Shown here: positions 1 to 6,462 of the stretch, piece by piece
Layout: every line of letters begins with the position of its first letter
Position numbering within the stretch: position 1 is the stretch's first letter
Assembly (NCBI GenBank): GCA_021828085.1
Contig: JAKATE010000021.1
Coordinates: 1-18,523 of the forward strand
Direction of reading: 5' to 3'
Length of the DNA stretch: 18,523 nucleotides
From: Thermoplasmata archaeon
GTDB taxonomy: Archaea > Thermoplasmatota > Thermoplasmata > Lutacidiplasmatales > UBA184
Position numbers and translations under genes: made by a program
The notes under the pieces: model-generated
Database searches by the model: none
What the model was told of the DNA's origin: nothing
Seen by the model: the letters and a program-made list of their open reading frames with translations, nothing else

Positions 1-100
1 GCCCCTCGGGGGTGACCACGAGCTTGACCTCAGGGACGAGGGTCGAGATGACCCCCACCACTTCCCGGAGCACTTCCATTCGAACTCGCGCCCGGAACAT
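1..100 (-). CDS. pcn: DNA polymerase sliding clamp PCNA, N-terminal fragment cut by window edge
   Basis: PCNA is the ring-shaped clamp that tethers replicative polymerases and other DNA enzymes to DNA in archaea. Only the first 33 codons are visible; the gene runs off the left edge, so this is truncation by the window and not a broken gene. The start reads MFRARVRMEVLREVVGVI, followed by STLVPEVKLVVTPEG. This matches the archaeal PCNA opening: Phe-x-Ala-x-(Val/Ile), a helix, then a TLV-x-E-(V/A)-K strand and a TPEG turn. The ATG lies 37 bases downstream of the centre of a TTTTAAG box on the same strand (135-141), which suits an archaeal promoter with a very short leader. It is divergent from the AlaX gene. 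The identification rests on a short stretch but the pattern is characteristic. Confidence 0.82.
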   Translation of the reverse strand, partial: MFRARVRMEVLREVVGVISTLVPEVKLVVTPEG

Positions 101-134
101 GAGGGGACCCGTTCGTCGGCCCACCCGGCCCCCC

Positions 135-141
135 CTTAAAA
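135..141. promoter_or_regulatory. TATA-like box between pcn and alaX
   Basis: CTTAAAA stands out in very GC-rich surroundings. Read on the minus strand it is TTTTAAG, about 37 bases from the pcn ATG, a good promoter distance. Read on the plus strand it would give alaX a leader of roughly 95 bases, which is less convincing. The core TTAA is symmetric, so it could serve either side. The rest of the 101-259 gap shows no other clear signal except a weak GGGAG just ahead of the alaX ATG. Confidence 0.5.
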
Positions 142-259
142 CACTTCTCTTGAAGACGCGACAGGGTGAAAGCTCCTCCCCGCTTCCCCCTTCTGGGTCG
201 GGGGCTCCACGGACCTCCGGGAGACCGGCCCGCAGGGCCGACGTGTCGATCCGGGAGCA

Positions 260-1033
260 ATGGCGGTGAGGGAGGAGAGCGCCTACCTGCTCGACCTCGA
301 GGCGGGCTACCAGACCCGCTTCACCTCGGTGGTGCGGGCACTCCCCCCGGGCGGGGCCATCCTCGAAAGCACGCTCTTCTACCCCACGGGGGGAGGGCAG
401 CCGTGCGACCAGGGGCGGTTCAGGCTCGCCGACGGGAGTACGGTACGCGTGGACGCCGTGGAGTCCCGCTCGGGCACGACCGTCCATCGGATCCGTTCCC
501 GGGACCTCCCACGCCTCTCCCCCGGCCTCGTGGTGGAGGGGGAGATCGACTGGGAGCGGCGCTATCGCCACATGCGGGGACACACCGGCCAGCATCTGCT
601 CTCCGCGCTTGCGTTCCGCCGGTTCGGGCTCCGGACCGAGAGGGCCCGCATCGGGGGCGCCGGCGGGAGCTTCGAGCTCGCCGGGCCACTCCCCGGCCCC
701 TCCTCCAGGGAGGAGCTCTACGCGCAGGCGAACGAGGAGTTCTTCACTCGTCCGGTCCGTGTCTCCTTGCGCTTCGTCTCCCCCGAGGAGCTCCTCCGGG
801 AACCGGGACGGTCGGGCACGGAGCGCCTTCCGCAGGGTCTCGAGCGGATCCGCCTCGTCGAGATCGCGGGCGCGGACTTCGCCCCGTGCGGCGGGACGCA
901 CGTGCGGAGCACCGAGGAGGTCGGAACGGTCGTCGACGCCGGTGAGGTCCCGCTGGGCGGCGGAGGCGTGCGCCTGGAGTTCAGGCTCAAGGACCCTCAG
1001 CGGGCCGCACCCTCTCCCATTCCGCCCGCGTGA
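260..1033 (+). CDS. alaX: AlaX-type alanyl-tRNA editing hydrolase
   Basis: This stand-alone editing protein, related to the editing domain of alanyl-tRNA synthetase, hydrolyses mischarged tRNA-Ala (Ser or Gly) in the cytoplasm. It is 257 residues long. An N-terminal beta-barrel domain contains the FYPTGGGQP signature (40-48). The zinc-site motifs are HTGQH (H108, H112) and C210-GGT-H214, so the metal-binding set is complete. The two-domain length suits the medium AlaX-M class rather than the short AlaX-S class. The ATG at 260 is the first start in frame, with GGGAG a few bases upstream. The C-terminal end (about 244-257) is Pro/Ala-rich and overlaps the 3' end of the convergent acetyltransferase gene by 47 bases, so the last residues are probably not part of the fold. 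Specificity for Ser versus Gly cannot be read from the sequence. Confidence 0.9.
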   Translation: MAVREESAYLLDLEAGYQTRFTSVVRALPPGGAILESTLFYPTGGGQPCDQGRFRLADGSTVRVDAVESRSGTTVHRIRSRDLPRLSPGLVVEGEIDWERRYRHMRGHTGQHLLSALAFRRFGLRTERARIGGAGGSFELAGPLPGPSSREELYAQANEEFFTRPVRVSLRFVSPEELLREPGRSGTERLPQGLERIRLVEIAGADFAPCGGTHVRSTEEVGTVVDAGEVPLGGGGVRLEFRLKDPQRAAPSPIPPA

Positions 1034-1580
1034 GCCCGTAGACGCCCACGTCGTGCCAGGTCCCGTGGTGGAAGATCGCCTGACGGAGGGTCCCCTCGCG
1101 GGCGAAACCGATCCGCTCGAGGAGCCGGAAGGACGCCGGGTTCCCCACGTCGACCACAGCCCCTACGCGCCCTACCGTCTGCTGGCTGAACACGTAGTCG
1201 GTGAGCAGCCCCACCGCCTCCGACCCGTAGCCCTTGCCGCGCTCGGCGGGGAGGCAGATGGCGTACCAGAGGTCGATGGTGTCGAGGGCGTTGTGCGCCC
1301 GGTAATAGCCCACGAGACCGATCGCCGCGGAGTCCGTGCGCCGCACGATCACGAAGCGGGGCGCGAGCGACCGCGCGTCGCCCGGAGCGGTGCGCAGGGA
1401 GTCCTCGAGCCCCTGGAAGCTGTCCACCTCGAAGCGGTCGAAGGGAGCCACCGCCTCCGGGTCATTGAGCCAGCGGAAGAGCAGCGGAAGGTCCTCCGGG
1501 GCCGGAGGGCGCAGGCTAACGTGCGGCCCCACCAGGTGTCCGCGCCGCGGCGGGCGGGGAGCGGGGGAAGGGGCGCTCAC
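987..1580 (-). CDS. GNAT-family N-acetyltransferase (RimJ/RimL-like)
   Basis: A 197-residue single-domain acetyltransferase of the RimJ/RimL/Acetyltransf_3 type, which transfers acetyl from acetyl-CoA to an amine; the substrate is unknown. The acetyl-CoA loop is RGKGYG (114-119), after the beta strand IDLWYAICL. The later N147-PAS and LLERIGF (153-159) segments are the usual motif B of this group. The N-terminal opening VSLRPPAPEDLPLLFRWLND (21-40) is typical of the family. The first 20 residues are a Pro/Arg-rich tail. The gene begins with GTG inside the stop of the winged-helix gene (GTGA overlap), so it is probably translated by coupling as the third gene of the operon. Its 3' end overlaps the end of alaX. 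The alternative is acetylation of a small molecule or antibiotic instead of a protein N-terminus. Confidence 0.85.
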   Translation of the reverse strand: MSAPSPAPRPPRRGHLVGPHVSLRPPAPEDLPLLFRWLNDPEAVAPFDRFEVDSFQGLEDSLRTAPGDARSLAPRFVIVRRTDSAAIGLVGYYRAHNALDTIDLWYAICLPAERGKGYGSEAVGLLTDYVFSQQTVGRVGAVVDVGNPASFRLLERIGFAREGTLRQAIFHHGTWHDVGVYGLTRAEWERVRPAEGP

Positions 1581-1921
1581 CGTCCGGCCCGGTCCTCTCC
1601 GGACCGGCCCTCCAGCTGGCGGGCCTCATGCTCCCCGCGCCGGGTCAGGTGGTAGACGGTCTTCATCTCGGTGTACCCCACCACGTACTGCAGACGGTGG
1701 GTCAGGTTCCCCTCGAGTTCCAGCCGGGAAAGGATCCGGCGCAGCTCCGAGACGGGAAGGCCGAGGGACCGGACCATACCGGACTCCGTGAGGTCCTTGC
1801 CGGCCTCGAAACGCCCGCGGGGGGTACGGTTCCGCCAGAGATGCAGCAGCACGATGCTGGAAGGGGTCGCGGGGCTTGGAGGGTCCACCGGGGCGGGGCG
1901 AAGGGTACCGGGTTCGCTCAC
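1577..1921 (-). CDS. Winged-helix DNA-binding protein, putative transcription regulator
   Basis: A 114-residue protein with one recognisable domain. After a Pro-rich N-terminus (1-20), SSIVLLHLWRN (21-31) forms a first helix. Residues 44-70 (from LTESGMVRSLGLPVSEL to RRILSRLELEG) read as helix-turn-helix with recognition helix, and 71-100 (NLTH, then YTEMKTVYHLTRRGE) look like the wing. The ending VYHLTRRGE is typical of archaeal winged-helix proteins of the MarR/PadR/ArsR-like kind. No ligand domain is present. It sits between the 74-residue protein and the acetyltransferase with GTGA overlaps on both sides, so all three are probably made together. It might regulate its own operon or the facing epimerase gene. 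The target is unknown. Confidence 0.7.
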   Translation of the reverse strand: MSEPGTLRPAPVDPPSPATPSSIVLLHLWRNRTPRGRFEAGKDLTESGMVRSLGLPVSELRRILSRLELEGNLTHRLQYVVGYTEMKTVYHLTRRGEHEARQLEGRSGEDRAGR

Positions 1922-2142
1922 GTGATGGTGGTGACCTCGTAGTTGACCATGAGGCCCTTCATCCTCCGGTGCATCTCGGTCACCATGTTGAGGACCTCAT
2001 CGAGGCTCGCCCGGTTCTTCCACTTGTACACGAAGTCGTGCATGCCCATCGACTCCTCGAAGCCGAGCTCACGCATCACCTTGACCACGTCCTGAGGACT
2101 GGCCCCTTCGGAGCTGAAGATCACCCGTACGTAGGTTCTCAT
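1918..2142 (-). CDS. Small protein of unknown function, possible ferredoxin-like/ACT-like fold
   Basis: The protein has 74 residues and I do not recognise its family. The predicted order is beta (TYVRVIFSS), alpha (SPQDVVKVMRELGF), beta (MHDFVYKWK), alpha (SLDEVLNMVTEMHRRM) and beta (LMVNYEVTTIT). This resembles the beta-alpha-beta pattern of small ferredoxin-like or ACT-like sensor domains. There is no membrane segment, signal peptide or cysteine. The ATG at 2142 is preceded by GGAAGGGG and lies about 50 bases from the shared TATA box; a much longer frame upstream crosses the epimerase gene and is a shadow. It is the first gene of a three-gene coupled operon, its TGA overlapping the GTG of the winged-helix gene. 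A guess is that it senses a small ligand for that regulator, but nothing in the sequence proves it. Confidence 0.75.
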   Translation of the reverse strand: MRTYVRVIFSSEGASPQDVVKVMRELGFEESMGMHDFVYKWKNRASLDEVLNMVTEMHRRMKGLMVNYEVTTIT

Positions 2143-2187
2143 GGCCGTACCCCTTCCGGGGCTCAATTCTGGCAGGTGGCCTATGGG

Positions 2188-2195
2188 ATATATAT
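2188..2195. promoter_or_regulatory. Strong TATA box shared by divergent units
   Basis: ATATATAT is the longest alternating A/T run noticed in the window and is symmetric. On the plus strand its centre is about 29 bases before the epimerase ATG at 2221, which predicts a leaderless or nearly leaderless transcript. On the minus strand it is about 50 bases before the ATG at 2142, which predicts a leader of about 20 bases that includes the GGAAGGGG site. A single box could drive both directions. Confidence 0.65.
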
Positions 2196-2220
2196 GCTCC
2201 TCGAGTCGGGCTCCTCGAAA

Positions 2221-3207
2221 ATGGCCCCTACGTCGGAGCCCGCGGGATGGACGCTCGTCACCGGGGGGGCCGGAGGGATCGGGCACCGCCTGGTGAAGTC
2301 CCTCCGCGCACGGGGTCAGAAGGTCCGCGTGCTCGACAATCTCTCCTCTGGGACCCGGGGAAACCTCAGGGGCTTCGCCGGGGACCCCGGGATCGAGGTG
2401 ATCGAGGCCGATGTCCTCGACGCAGGGGCGCTGGGGTCGGCGATCCGGGGCGTGGACTTCGTCTGGCATCTGGCCGCCAACCCCGACGTCCGGCGGGGAG
2501 GACGGGAGACGGACCTGGACCTCACCCAGGGCCCCGTCGCCACGCAGCGGCTGCTGGAGGCCATGCGTCGCGAGAAGGTCTCCCGCATCGCCTTCTCCTC
2601 GAGCTCGGTGGTCTACGGCCTCCCGCGCCTCTTCCCGACCCCCGAGGACTACGGCCCGCTCCTCCCCGAGAGCCTCTACGGCGCGGCCAAGCTCGCGTGC
2701 GAGGGGCTCGTGAGCGCCTTCGCGCACTCCTTCGGAATGACCGCGTGGGTCTTCCGTTTCGCGAACGTCTGCGGACCGGGGGCCACGCACGGGGTCATCT
2801 ACGACTTCCTCAAGAAGCTCCAGGCGGACCCCCGCCGGCTCGAGGTGCTCGGCGATGGCCGGCAACGCAAGGGGTACCTCCACGTGGACGACTGCGTGGC
2901 GTCCATGCTCCACCTCACCGAGCGCACCCACGAGCCGGTGAACGTGTTCAATCTCGGACCCGGGGACACCTTCTCCGTCCGGGAGATCGCGGAGCGCGTG
3001 GTGACCCTCACGGGGACGAACGCGCGCATCGAGTACACCGGTGGGGAACGAGGCTGGCCCGGCGACGTTCCCCAGCAGGACCTGGCCATCGGGCGGCTGC
3101 TCTCCACGGGCTTCAAGCCCCGGTACGGCTCCGCCGAGGTGGTCGATCTCACCATCCTGAGCCTCATGCCGGAGCTCGGGTTCTCCCCCGTCGCTCCCCA
3201 TGGCTAG
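2221..3207 (+). CDS. NAD-dependent sugar-nucleotide epimerase/dehydratase (GalE-like, extended SDR)
   Basis: An extended short-chain dehydrogenase of 328 residues acting on a nucleotide sugar, most like UDP-glucose 4-epimerases. The NAD-binding loop is TGGAGGIG (14-21); the family usually has TGGAGFIG, so Gly replaces the common Phe. LDNLSSG (38-44) follows the second strand, and DVLD (64-67) and HLAA (83-86) are in place. The catalytic set is the serines at SSSSVVYG (126-133) with Y153-GAA-K157. RKGYLHVDDC (216-225) marks the substrate domain. The ATG at 2221 is chosen because it lies one TATA distance from the box at 2188-2195; the frame is open further upstream but crosses that promoter. 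It overlaps the glycosyltransferase gene by 8 bases. Exact activity (4-epimerase, 4,6-dehydratase or another) cannot be assigned. Confidence 0.88.
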   Translation: MAPTSEPAGWTLVTGGAGGIGHRLVKSLRARGQKVRVLDNLSSGTRGNLRGFAGDPGIEVIEADVLDAGALGSAIRGVDFVWHLAANPDVRRGGRETDLDLTQGPVATQRLLEAMRREKVSRIAFSSSSVVYGLPRLFPTPEDYGPLLPESLYGAAKLACEGLVSAFAHSFGMTAWVFRFANVCGPGATHGVIYDFLKKLQADPRRLEVLGDGRQRKGYLHVDDCVASMLHLTERTHEPVNVFNLGPGDTFSVREIAERVVTLTGTNARIEYTGGERGWPGDVPQQDLAIGRLLSTGFKPRYGSAEVVDLTILSLMPELGFSPVAPHG

Positions 3208-4237
3208 GGCCGACGGCGTGACCGTCGTGGTGACGGTCCTCAATGACCGCCGCGTCCGACGGACGCTCCTGAGCCTGCTCGCGCAGACGCGCCCCCCCAC
3301 GGAGATCCTCGTCGCTGACGGGGGATCGAGGGATGGCACGGTCGAGGTGGTGGAGGAGCTCTCCAAGGCCGACGGCCGCATTCGTCTGCTGCGCGCCCCG
3401 GGGACCATCGCCGAGAGCCGCAACGCCGCCCTCGACGTGGCCCAGGGGAGGTACATCGCCTTCCTCGACGCCGACGAGGTCGCCCCTCCCTCCTGGCTGG
3501 AGGCGCTGCTGCGGCCCTTCCAGGAGCCGAAGGTCGGCTTCACCGGGGGGCCGACGCCGGCGCTCCCGGGGACGACCCCTTCGCTCGGCGCCCGCTACTA
3601 CGATGCGTACCTCCGGCGGTTCTACGACACGGTGGCCCGGGCGCACCCTCACGCGCTGCCCATGGGGAACTCCGCCTGGCGGCGGGAGGTCTTCGAGCAG
3701 GTCGGTCGGCTGGACACCACCCTGGATCCGCGGGCCTCCAGCGAGGACCAGGACTTCGCGCTCCGCGCCCTCCATGCCGGCTGGACGGGGATCTACGCGC
3801 CGGAGGCCTGGGTGGACCACGACTACACGGGGCTCACGCTGCGCTCCCTGCTGAGGAAGCAGGCCGCCTACGCCCAGGGGGGGTATGTGGTCTGGCGACG
3901 TTCCGGCAGCACCTACGAAGCCAGCGGAGGAAGGCTCCTCCCCTATCTCCTCCCTCACTTCCTCGCCCTCCTGGGGGGGGTGCTCTGGCTCGCCCTGCCG
4001 GGGGCCGGGTACTGGGGAGAGGGTCTGGCCCTCCTGGGGGGACTTCTCCTCCTCGCCCTGGTCCTGGTGCTGGCCTATCAGGGACTCCGGGAGGAGGGGC
4101 GCTACCCCGGCTGGAAGCTCCGTCCCCTCGAGATCCTCCGTCGGTGGGCCACGGCGTGGGGGGCCCTGCGCGGGTTCGCCCGGTACGGTTGGAGCGGACG
4201 GCGCAATCTCCCGGCGTCGCCTCCCAGAAACACTTAA
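3200..4237 (+). CDS. Family 2 glycosyltransferase with C-terminal membrane segments
   Basis: A 345-residue GT-A fold glycosyltransferase that adds a sugar from a nucleotide donor, probably to a lipid- or membrane-linked acceptor at the inner face of the membrane. The N-terminal domain starts VTVVVTVLND (7-16), followed by LVADGGSRDGT (37-47), a variant of the usual DDGSxDGT. The metal-binding motif is D90-A-D92 in AFLDADE, and SEDQDF (181-186) matches the catalytic ED region. Two hydrophobic segments (about 246-270 and 275-294) anchor the C-terminus, which ends basic and Pro-rich. The ATG lies inside the last codons of the epimerase gene, so the two are probably co-translated and act in one glycan pathway (S-layer glycan, glycolipid or exopolysaccharide). 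A run of eight G at 3973-3980 falls in the first membrane segment but the frame is intact. Confidence 0.88.
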   Translation: MARADGVTVVVTVLNDRRVRRTLLSLLAQTRPPTEILVADGGSRDGTVEVVEELSKADGRIRLLRAPGTIAESRNAALDVAQGRYIAFLDADEVAPPSWLEALLRPFQEPKVGFTGGPTPALPGTTPSLGARYYDAYLRRFYDTVARAHPHALPMGNSAWRREVFEQVGRLDTTLDPRASSEDQDFALRALHAGWTGIYAPEAWVDHDYTGLTLRSLLRKQAAYAQGGYVVWRRSGSTYEASGGRLLPYLLPHFLALLGGVLWLALPGAGYWGEGLALLGGLLLLALVLVLAYQGLREEGRYPGWKLRPLEILRRWATAWGALRGFARYGWSGRRNLPASPPRNT

Positions 4238-4238
4238 G
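4231..4238 (+). promoter_or_regulatory. TATA-like box upstream of the FKBP gene
   Basis: CACTTAAG at the very end of the glycosyltransferase gene is centred about 27 bases before the ATG at 4262. That is the distance expected for an archaeal leaderless transcript. It favours ATG 4262 over the in-frame GTG at 4250, and it suggests that the FKBP gene has its own promoter. Confidence 0.6.
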
Positions 4239-4261
4239 AGGGGCGTCGGGTGGGCGCGTCG

Positions 4262-5095
4262 ATGAGCGACTCCGGGCCCGCACCCACGGTAGCGAAGGGG
4301 GACCTGATCCGCCTGGACTACGAGCTCTGGGGTGAGTTCGGTGGCAAGCGCGAGCTCCTCGATACCACGCTCGAATCGGCGGCCAAGGCGGCCCACGCGG
4401 ACGCTCCGGCCAACGTGGAGTTCCGCCCCCGCGCGTTCGTCGTGGGGAAGGAGCTCTTTCCGGGGTCCGTAGGGAAGATCGAGGGCGCCCTGGAGGGCGC
4501 GAAGGTCGGGGACGAAGTGGTCCGAAAGTTCGCTGCCGGCGACGCCTTCGGTGAGCGGGACCCCGAGCTGGTGGAGAGCTTCTCCACCCAGCGCATCTAC
4601 CGGCTCCCCGAGATGCGGCGGGAGGACGCGCATCTGGACCTCGGGACGGTCCTGAACATCGGGGGACGTTCCGGCCGCGTCAGTCTCATCACCGCGGGCC
4701 GGGTGAAGGTCGATTTCAACCGCCCCCAGGCCGGTCGCCAGGTGGAGTTCAAGTTCAAGGTGCTGGAGAAGGTCAGCGAACCTTCCCATGTCGTCACCAC
4801 CGTGCTCGACATGGAGTACGGAAAGGGCAGCGAGTTCGACGTGAAGGTCCAAGGGGACGAGGTCTCGGTGGGCCTGCCGGACCGCGCGCTCTTCGATCTG
4901 AACTGGCTGGTGGCGAAGGCGCGCGTTGTCGAGGACCTTCGTGCCCTGCTCAAGGTCCAGAAGGTCTCCTTCACCGAGGAGCACAAGACCCCCGCACCGA
5001 AGGAGAAGCCCGCCGCGAAGGCCGGGGCCAAGGCGCAAGCGCCTCCGGCGGTCGCCCCGGCGGCCGAAGGGGCGGAAGCCGGCTCGAAGGCCTAA
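4262..5095 (+). CDS. FKBP-type peptidyl-prolyl cis-trans isomerase, long archaeal SlyD-like form
   Basis: A cytoplasmic foldase and chaperone of 277 residues that catalyses cis-trans isomerisation at prolines. The FKBP domain opens with GDLIRLDYELWGE (13-25). VVGKELFPGSVGKIEGALEGAKVGDE (60-85) is the first half of the active site. An inserted flap domain occupies about 95-150, and VDFNRPQAGRQVEFKFKV (150-167) is the SlyD/archaeal FKBP signature that closes the fold. Residues 170-240 form an extra C-terminal domain seen in long archaeal FKBPs. Residues 242-277 are a Lys/Ala/Pro-rich disordered tail. The long form lacks a signal peptide. Start 4262 is preferred over GTG 4250 because of the TATA spacing. 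A weakly paired intergenic stretch of about 68 bases separates it from the membrane protein gene downstream. Confidence 0.9.
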   Translation: MSDSGPAPTVAKGDLIRLDYELWGEFGGKRELLDTTLESAAKAAHADAPANVEFRPRAFVVGKELFPGSVGKIEGALEGAKVGDEVVRKFAAGDAFGERDPELVESFSTQRIYRLPEMRREDAHLDLGTVLNIGGRSGRVSLITAGRVKVDFNRPQAGRQVEFKFKVLEKVSEPSHVVTTVLDMEYGKGSEFDVKVQGDEVSVGLPDRALFDLNWLVAKARVVEDLRALLKVQKVSFTEEHKTPAPKEKPAAKAGAKAQAPPAVAPAAEGAEAGSKA

Positions 5096-5163
5096 AGGGC
5101 CGAGGGGTTTGACCCGCGCGGTCCGCCTGTTCGTCCGCGGGCGGGGAGTCCTGAGAGGTCTTG

Positions 5164-5781
5164 GTGCGCGCAGCGGTCGTGGGGGCCGGGGCGGTCCTGT
5201 TGGGGATTGGAGTGGTGCTCAGCCTCTGGGCCGTGGCGCCGGTGGTCGCCAACCAGTCGCTGGGATCGGACGGCGCGGCGAGCTGCTCCGTGGCAGTCTG
5301 CTTCAGGACCGACAGCCTCCTCGGTCCGCAGTTCCTCCAGCTGGACTGGTCGACCCCCTCGCCGTCCCCCTCCGCCCCGGGGCTGCTCCCCGTGGCGCTC
5401 GCTGTCGTGGACTGCGGCAGTTCGGCTCCCGTCTCGGACCCCGTGACGGGCGTTCTCTCCTGCCCGGAGAGCTGGGACCTCGTCCTCAACGCCTCCAACG
5501 CCGGATCGACCTCCTTCTTCGTCCCGGGGGGGACCTGGATCGTGGTGCAGGGACTCCTGGGCCTCTCCCACGCGAACGTCACCGTGACGGTCCGCGCCAC
5601 GTATTCGAGCGCAGGGACCGTGCTCTGGCTCGCCGGATTGGTGCTCCTTGCGGCGGGTACCCTCCTCCCGGGAGGCCGTCACGGGGCTCCCGCCCCCGCA
5701 CCGCAGAGCGTCCCCGGGACCCCTCCCCCCACGGCAGAACCGTCGCCCGCCGAGATTCCCTCGGCTCGCGAGCGAGGGTGA
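5164..5781 (+). CDS. Membrane-anchored protein of unknown function with extracytoplasmic domain
   Basis: I do not recognise a family. The 205-residue protein has an N-terminal hydrophobic helix (about 4-26) that could be a signal anchor. An ectodomain of about 125 residues follows, rich in Ser, Thr and beta-prone segments. A second hydrophobic helix (about 152-168) and a Pro/Ala-rich cytoplasmic tail end it. Four cysteines in the ectodomain (41, 46, 84, 100) could form disulfides, and NAS (109-111) and NVT (138-140) are possible N-glycosylation sites. The GTG at 5164 has GAGAGGT four bases upstream; an adjacent TTG at 5161 is the alternative. It shares its plan with the protein at 5914-6438 and lies in the same direction, so the two may be distant paralogues. 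Function unknown. Confidence 0.7.
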   Translation: MRAAVVGAGAVLLGIGVVLSLWAVAPVVANQSLGSDGAASCSVAVCFRTDSLLGPQFLQLDWSTPSPSPSAPGLLPVALAVVDCGSSAPVSDPVTGVLSCPESWDLVLNASNAGSTSFFVPGGTWIVVQGLLGLSHANVTVTVRATYSSAGTVLWLAGLVLLAAGTLLPGGRHGAPAPAPQSVPGTPPPTAEPSPAEIPSARERG

Positions 5782-5854
5782 ACCCCGCTCCCGCGTTCCA
5801 CTGCCCCCGCGCGGCACCTGGACAGCTCTCCCCTTGAGGAGCTGGAGGGACGGG

Positions 5855-5875
5855 CGTTACTGCTTTCAGTAATGC
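5855..5875 (+). promoter_or_regulatory. Short inverted repeat next to a CTTAA box
   Basis: TTACTG (5857-5862) and CAGTAA (5867-5872) form perfect 6-base arms around a CTTT loop. One mismatch and two further paired bases (GC/GC) extend the arms to nine. The repeat abuts a CTTAA box (5875-5879) centred about 37 bases before the ATG at 5914. It is the only AT-rich patch in the 5782-5913 gap. An operator is as likely as a hairpin in RNA. No T-tract follows, so it does not look like a terminator. Confidence 0.4.
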
Positions 5876-5913
5876 TTAACTGGAGGGGCACCTCCCCGTC
5901 CCCGGGTGTCCAG

Positions 5914-6438
5914 ATGATCCGGCGCTGGGCCTACATCGGTCTCGCGATCTTCGTCGTCGGCATCGTGATGCTCTCGGTGGGTCTCTACGGGACCCTTCAC
6001 GGTCTCCACACCGTGGGGCCCTTCACGCAGCGCTCCGCGGGAGAGTTCGTCTCCCCGGAGCTCAACTTCACCTCCCAGGCGACGGTGACCATCCTCCACC
6101 CTCCCTCGGGCATGGGCTTGGTCGCGGCCGCGAACCTTTCGGAGGTGAACGCCTCGACCTTTTCGACCTACGCCATCCCTCCGGCGACGGCCTCGGGCGG
6201 GACCTATGGCTACCTCCTCAATGCGGGGAGCTACTACGTGGTCTACTTCGGCTCCACGTCCCCGTCCGGGGCCTCGGTGGATTATCTCTACCTCTCCGAG
6301 GTCACCGGTTACGGTGCCCTGACCATCGTCGGGCTCGGCCTCGCCGTCGGTGGCGGCATCTTCGGATTGATCGGCGTCTTCAAAAAGCCCAAGCGAGGGA
6401 CGGTCCCCCCACCCCCGGGTGCCTTCCGCCCGTCCTGA
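5914..6438 (+). CDS. Membrane-anchored protein of unknown function, same plan as the upstream one
   Basis: No family is recognised. It has 174 residues. An N-terminal hydrophobic helix (about 5-25) is followed by an ectodomain of roughly 105 residues, then a Gly-rich hydrophobic helix (about 134-155) and a short basic Pro-rich tail (KKPKRG, 157-162). The ectodomain has three Asn sequons (NFT 51-53, NLS 74-76, NAS 79-81), no cysteine, and a beta-rich end around NAGSYYVVYFGS (103-114) that resembles surface beta-sandwich domains. The frame is open from an ATG at 5872. That ATG overlaps the inverted repeat and CTTAA box, so ATG 5914 is preferred; it would have a leader of about 10 bases. The polytopic gene follows 24 bases after the stop and is probably co-transcribed. 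Confidence 0.7.
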   Translation: MIRRWAYIGLAIFVVGIVMLSVGLYGTLHGLHTVGPFTQRSAGEFVSPELNFTSQATVTILHPPSGMGLVAAANLSEVNASTFSTYAIPPATASGGTYGYLLNAGSYYVVYFGSTSPSGASVDYLYLSEVTGYGALTIVGLGLAVGGGIFGLIGVFKKPKRGTVPPPPGAFRPS

Positions 6439-6462
6439 GCCCCGCGCGTTGGAGCGGGACGG

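Noticed and set aside
2143..3543. Long minus-strand frame continuing upstream of the 74-residue protein
   Set aside because: It crosses the epimerase and glycosyltransferase genes antisense and has no domain; it is rich in Arg, Glu and Gly as expected of a GC-rich shadow. Only the part from 2142 to 1918 is real.
3973..3980. Run of eight G inside the glycosyltransferase gene as a phase-variation tract
   Set aside because: The frame is intact, the run is in a GC-rich membrane-segment codon context, and similar G runs occur throughout the window.
3164..5038. 624-codon minus-strand open frame
   Set aside because: It is antisense to clear glycosyltransferase and FKBP genes and its translation is low-complexity with no motif.
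5096..5163. Imperfect GC hairpin after the FKBP gene as a terminator
   Set aside because: Arms are only about five bases with a long loop and there is no T-tract; such pairings are expected by chance at this composition.
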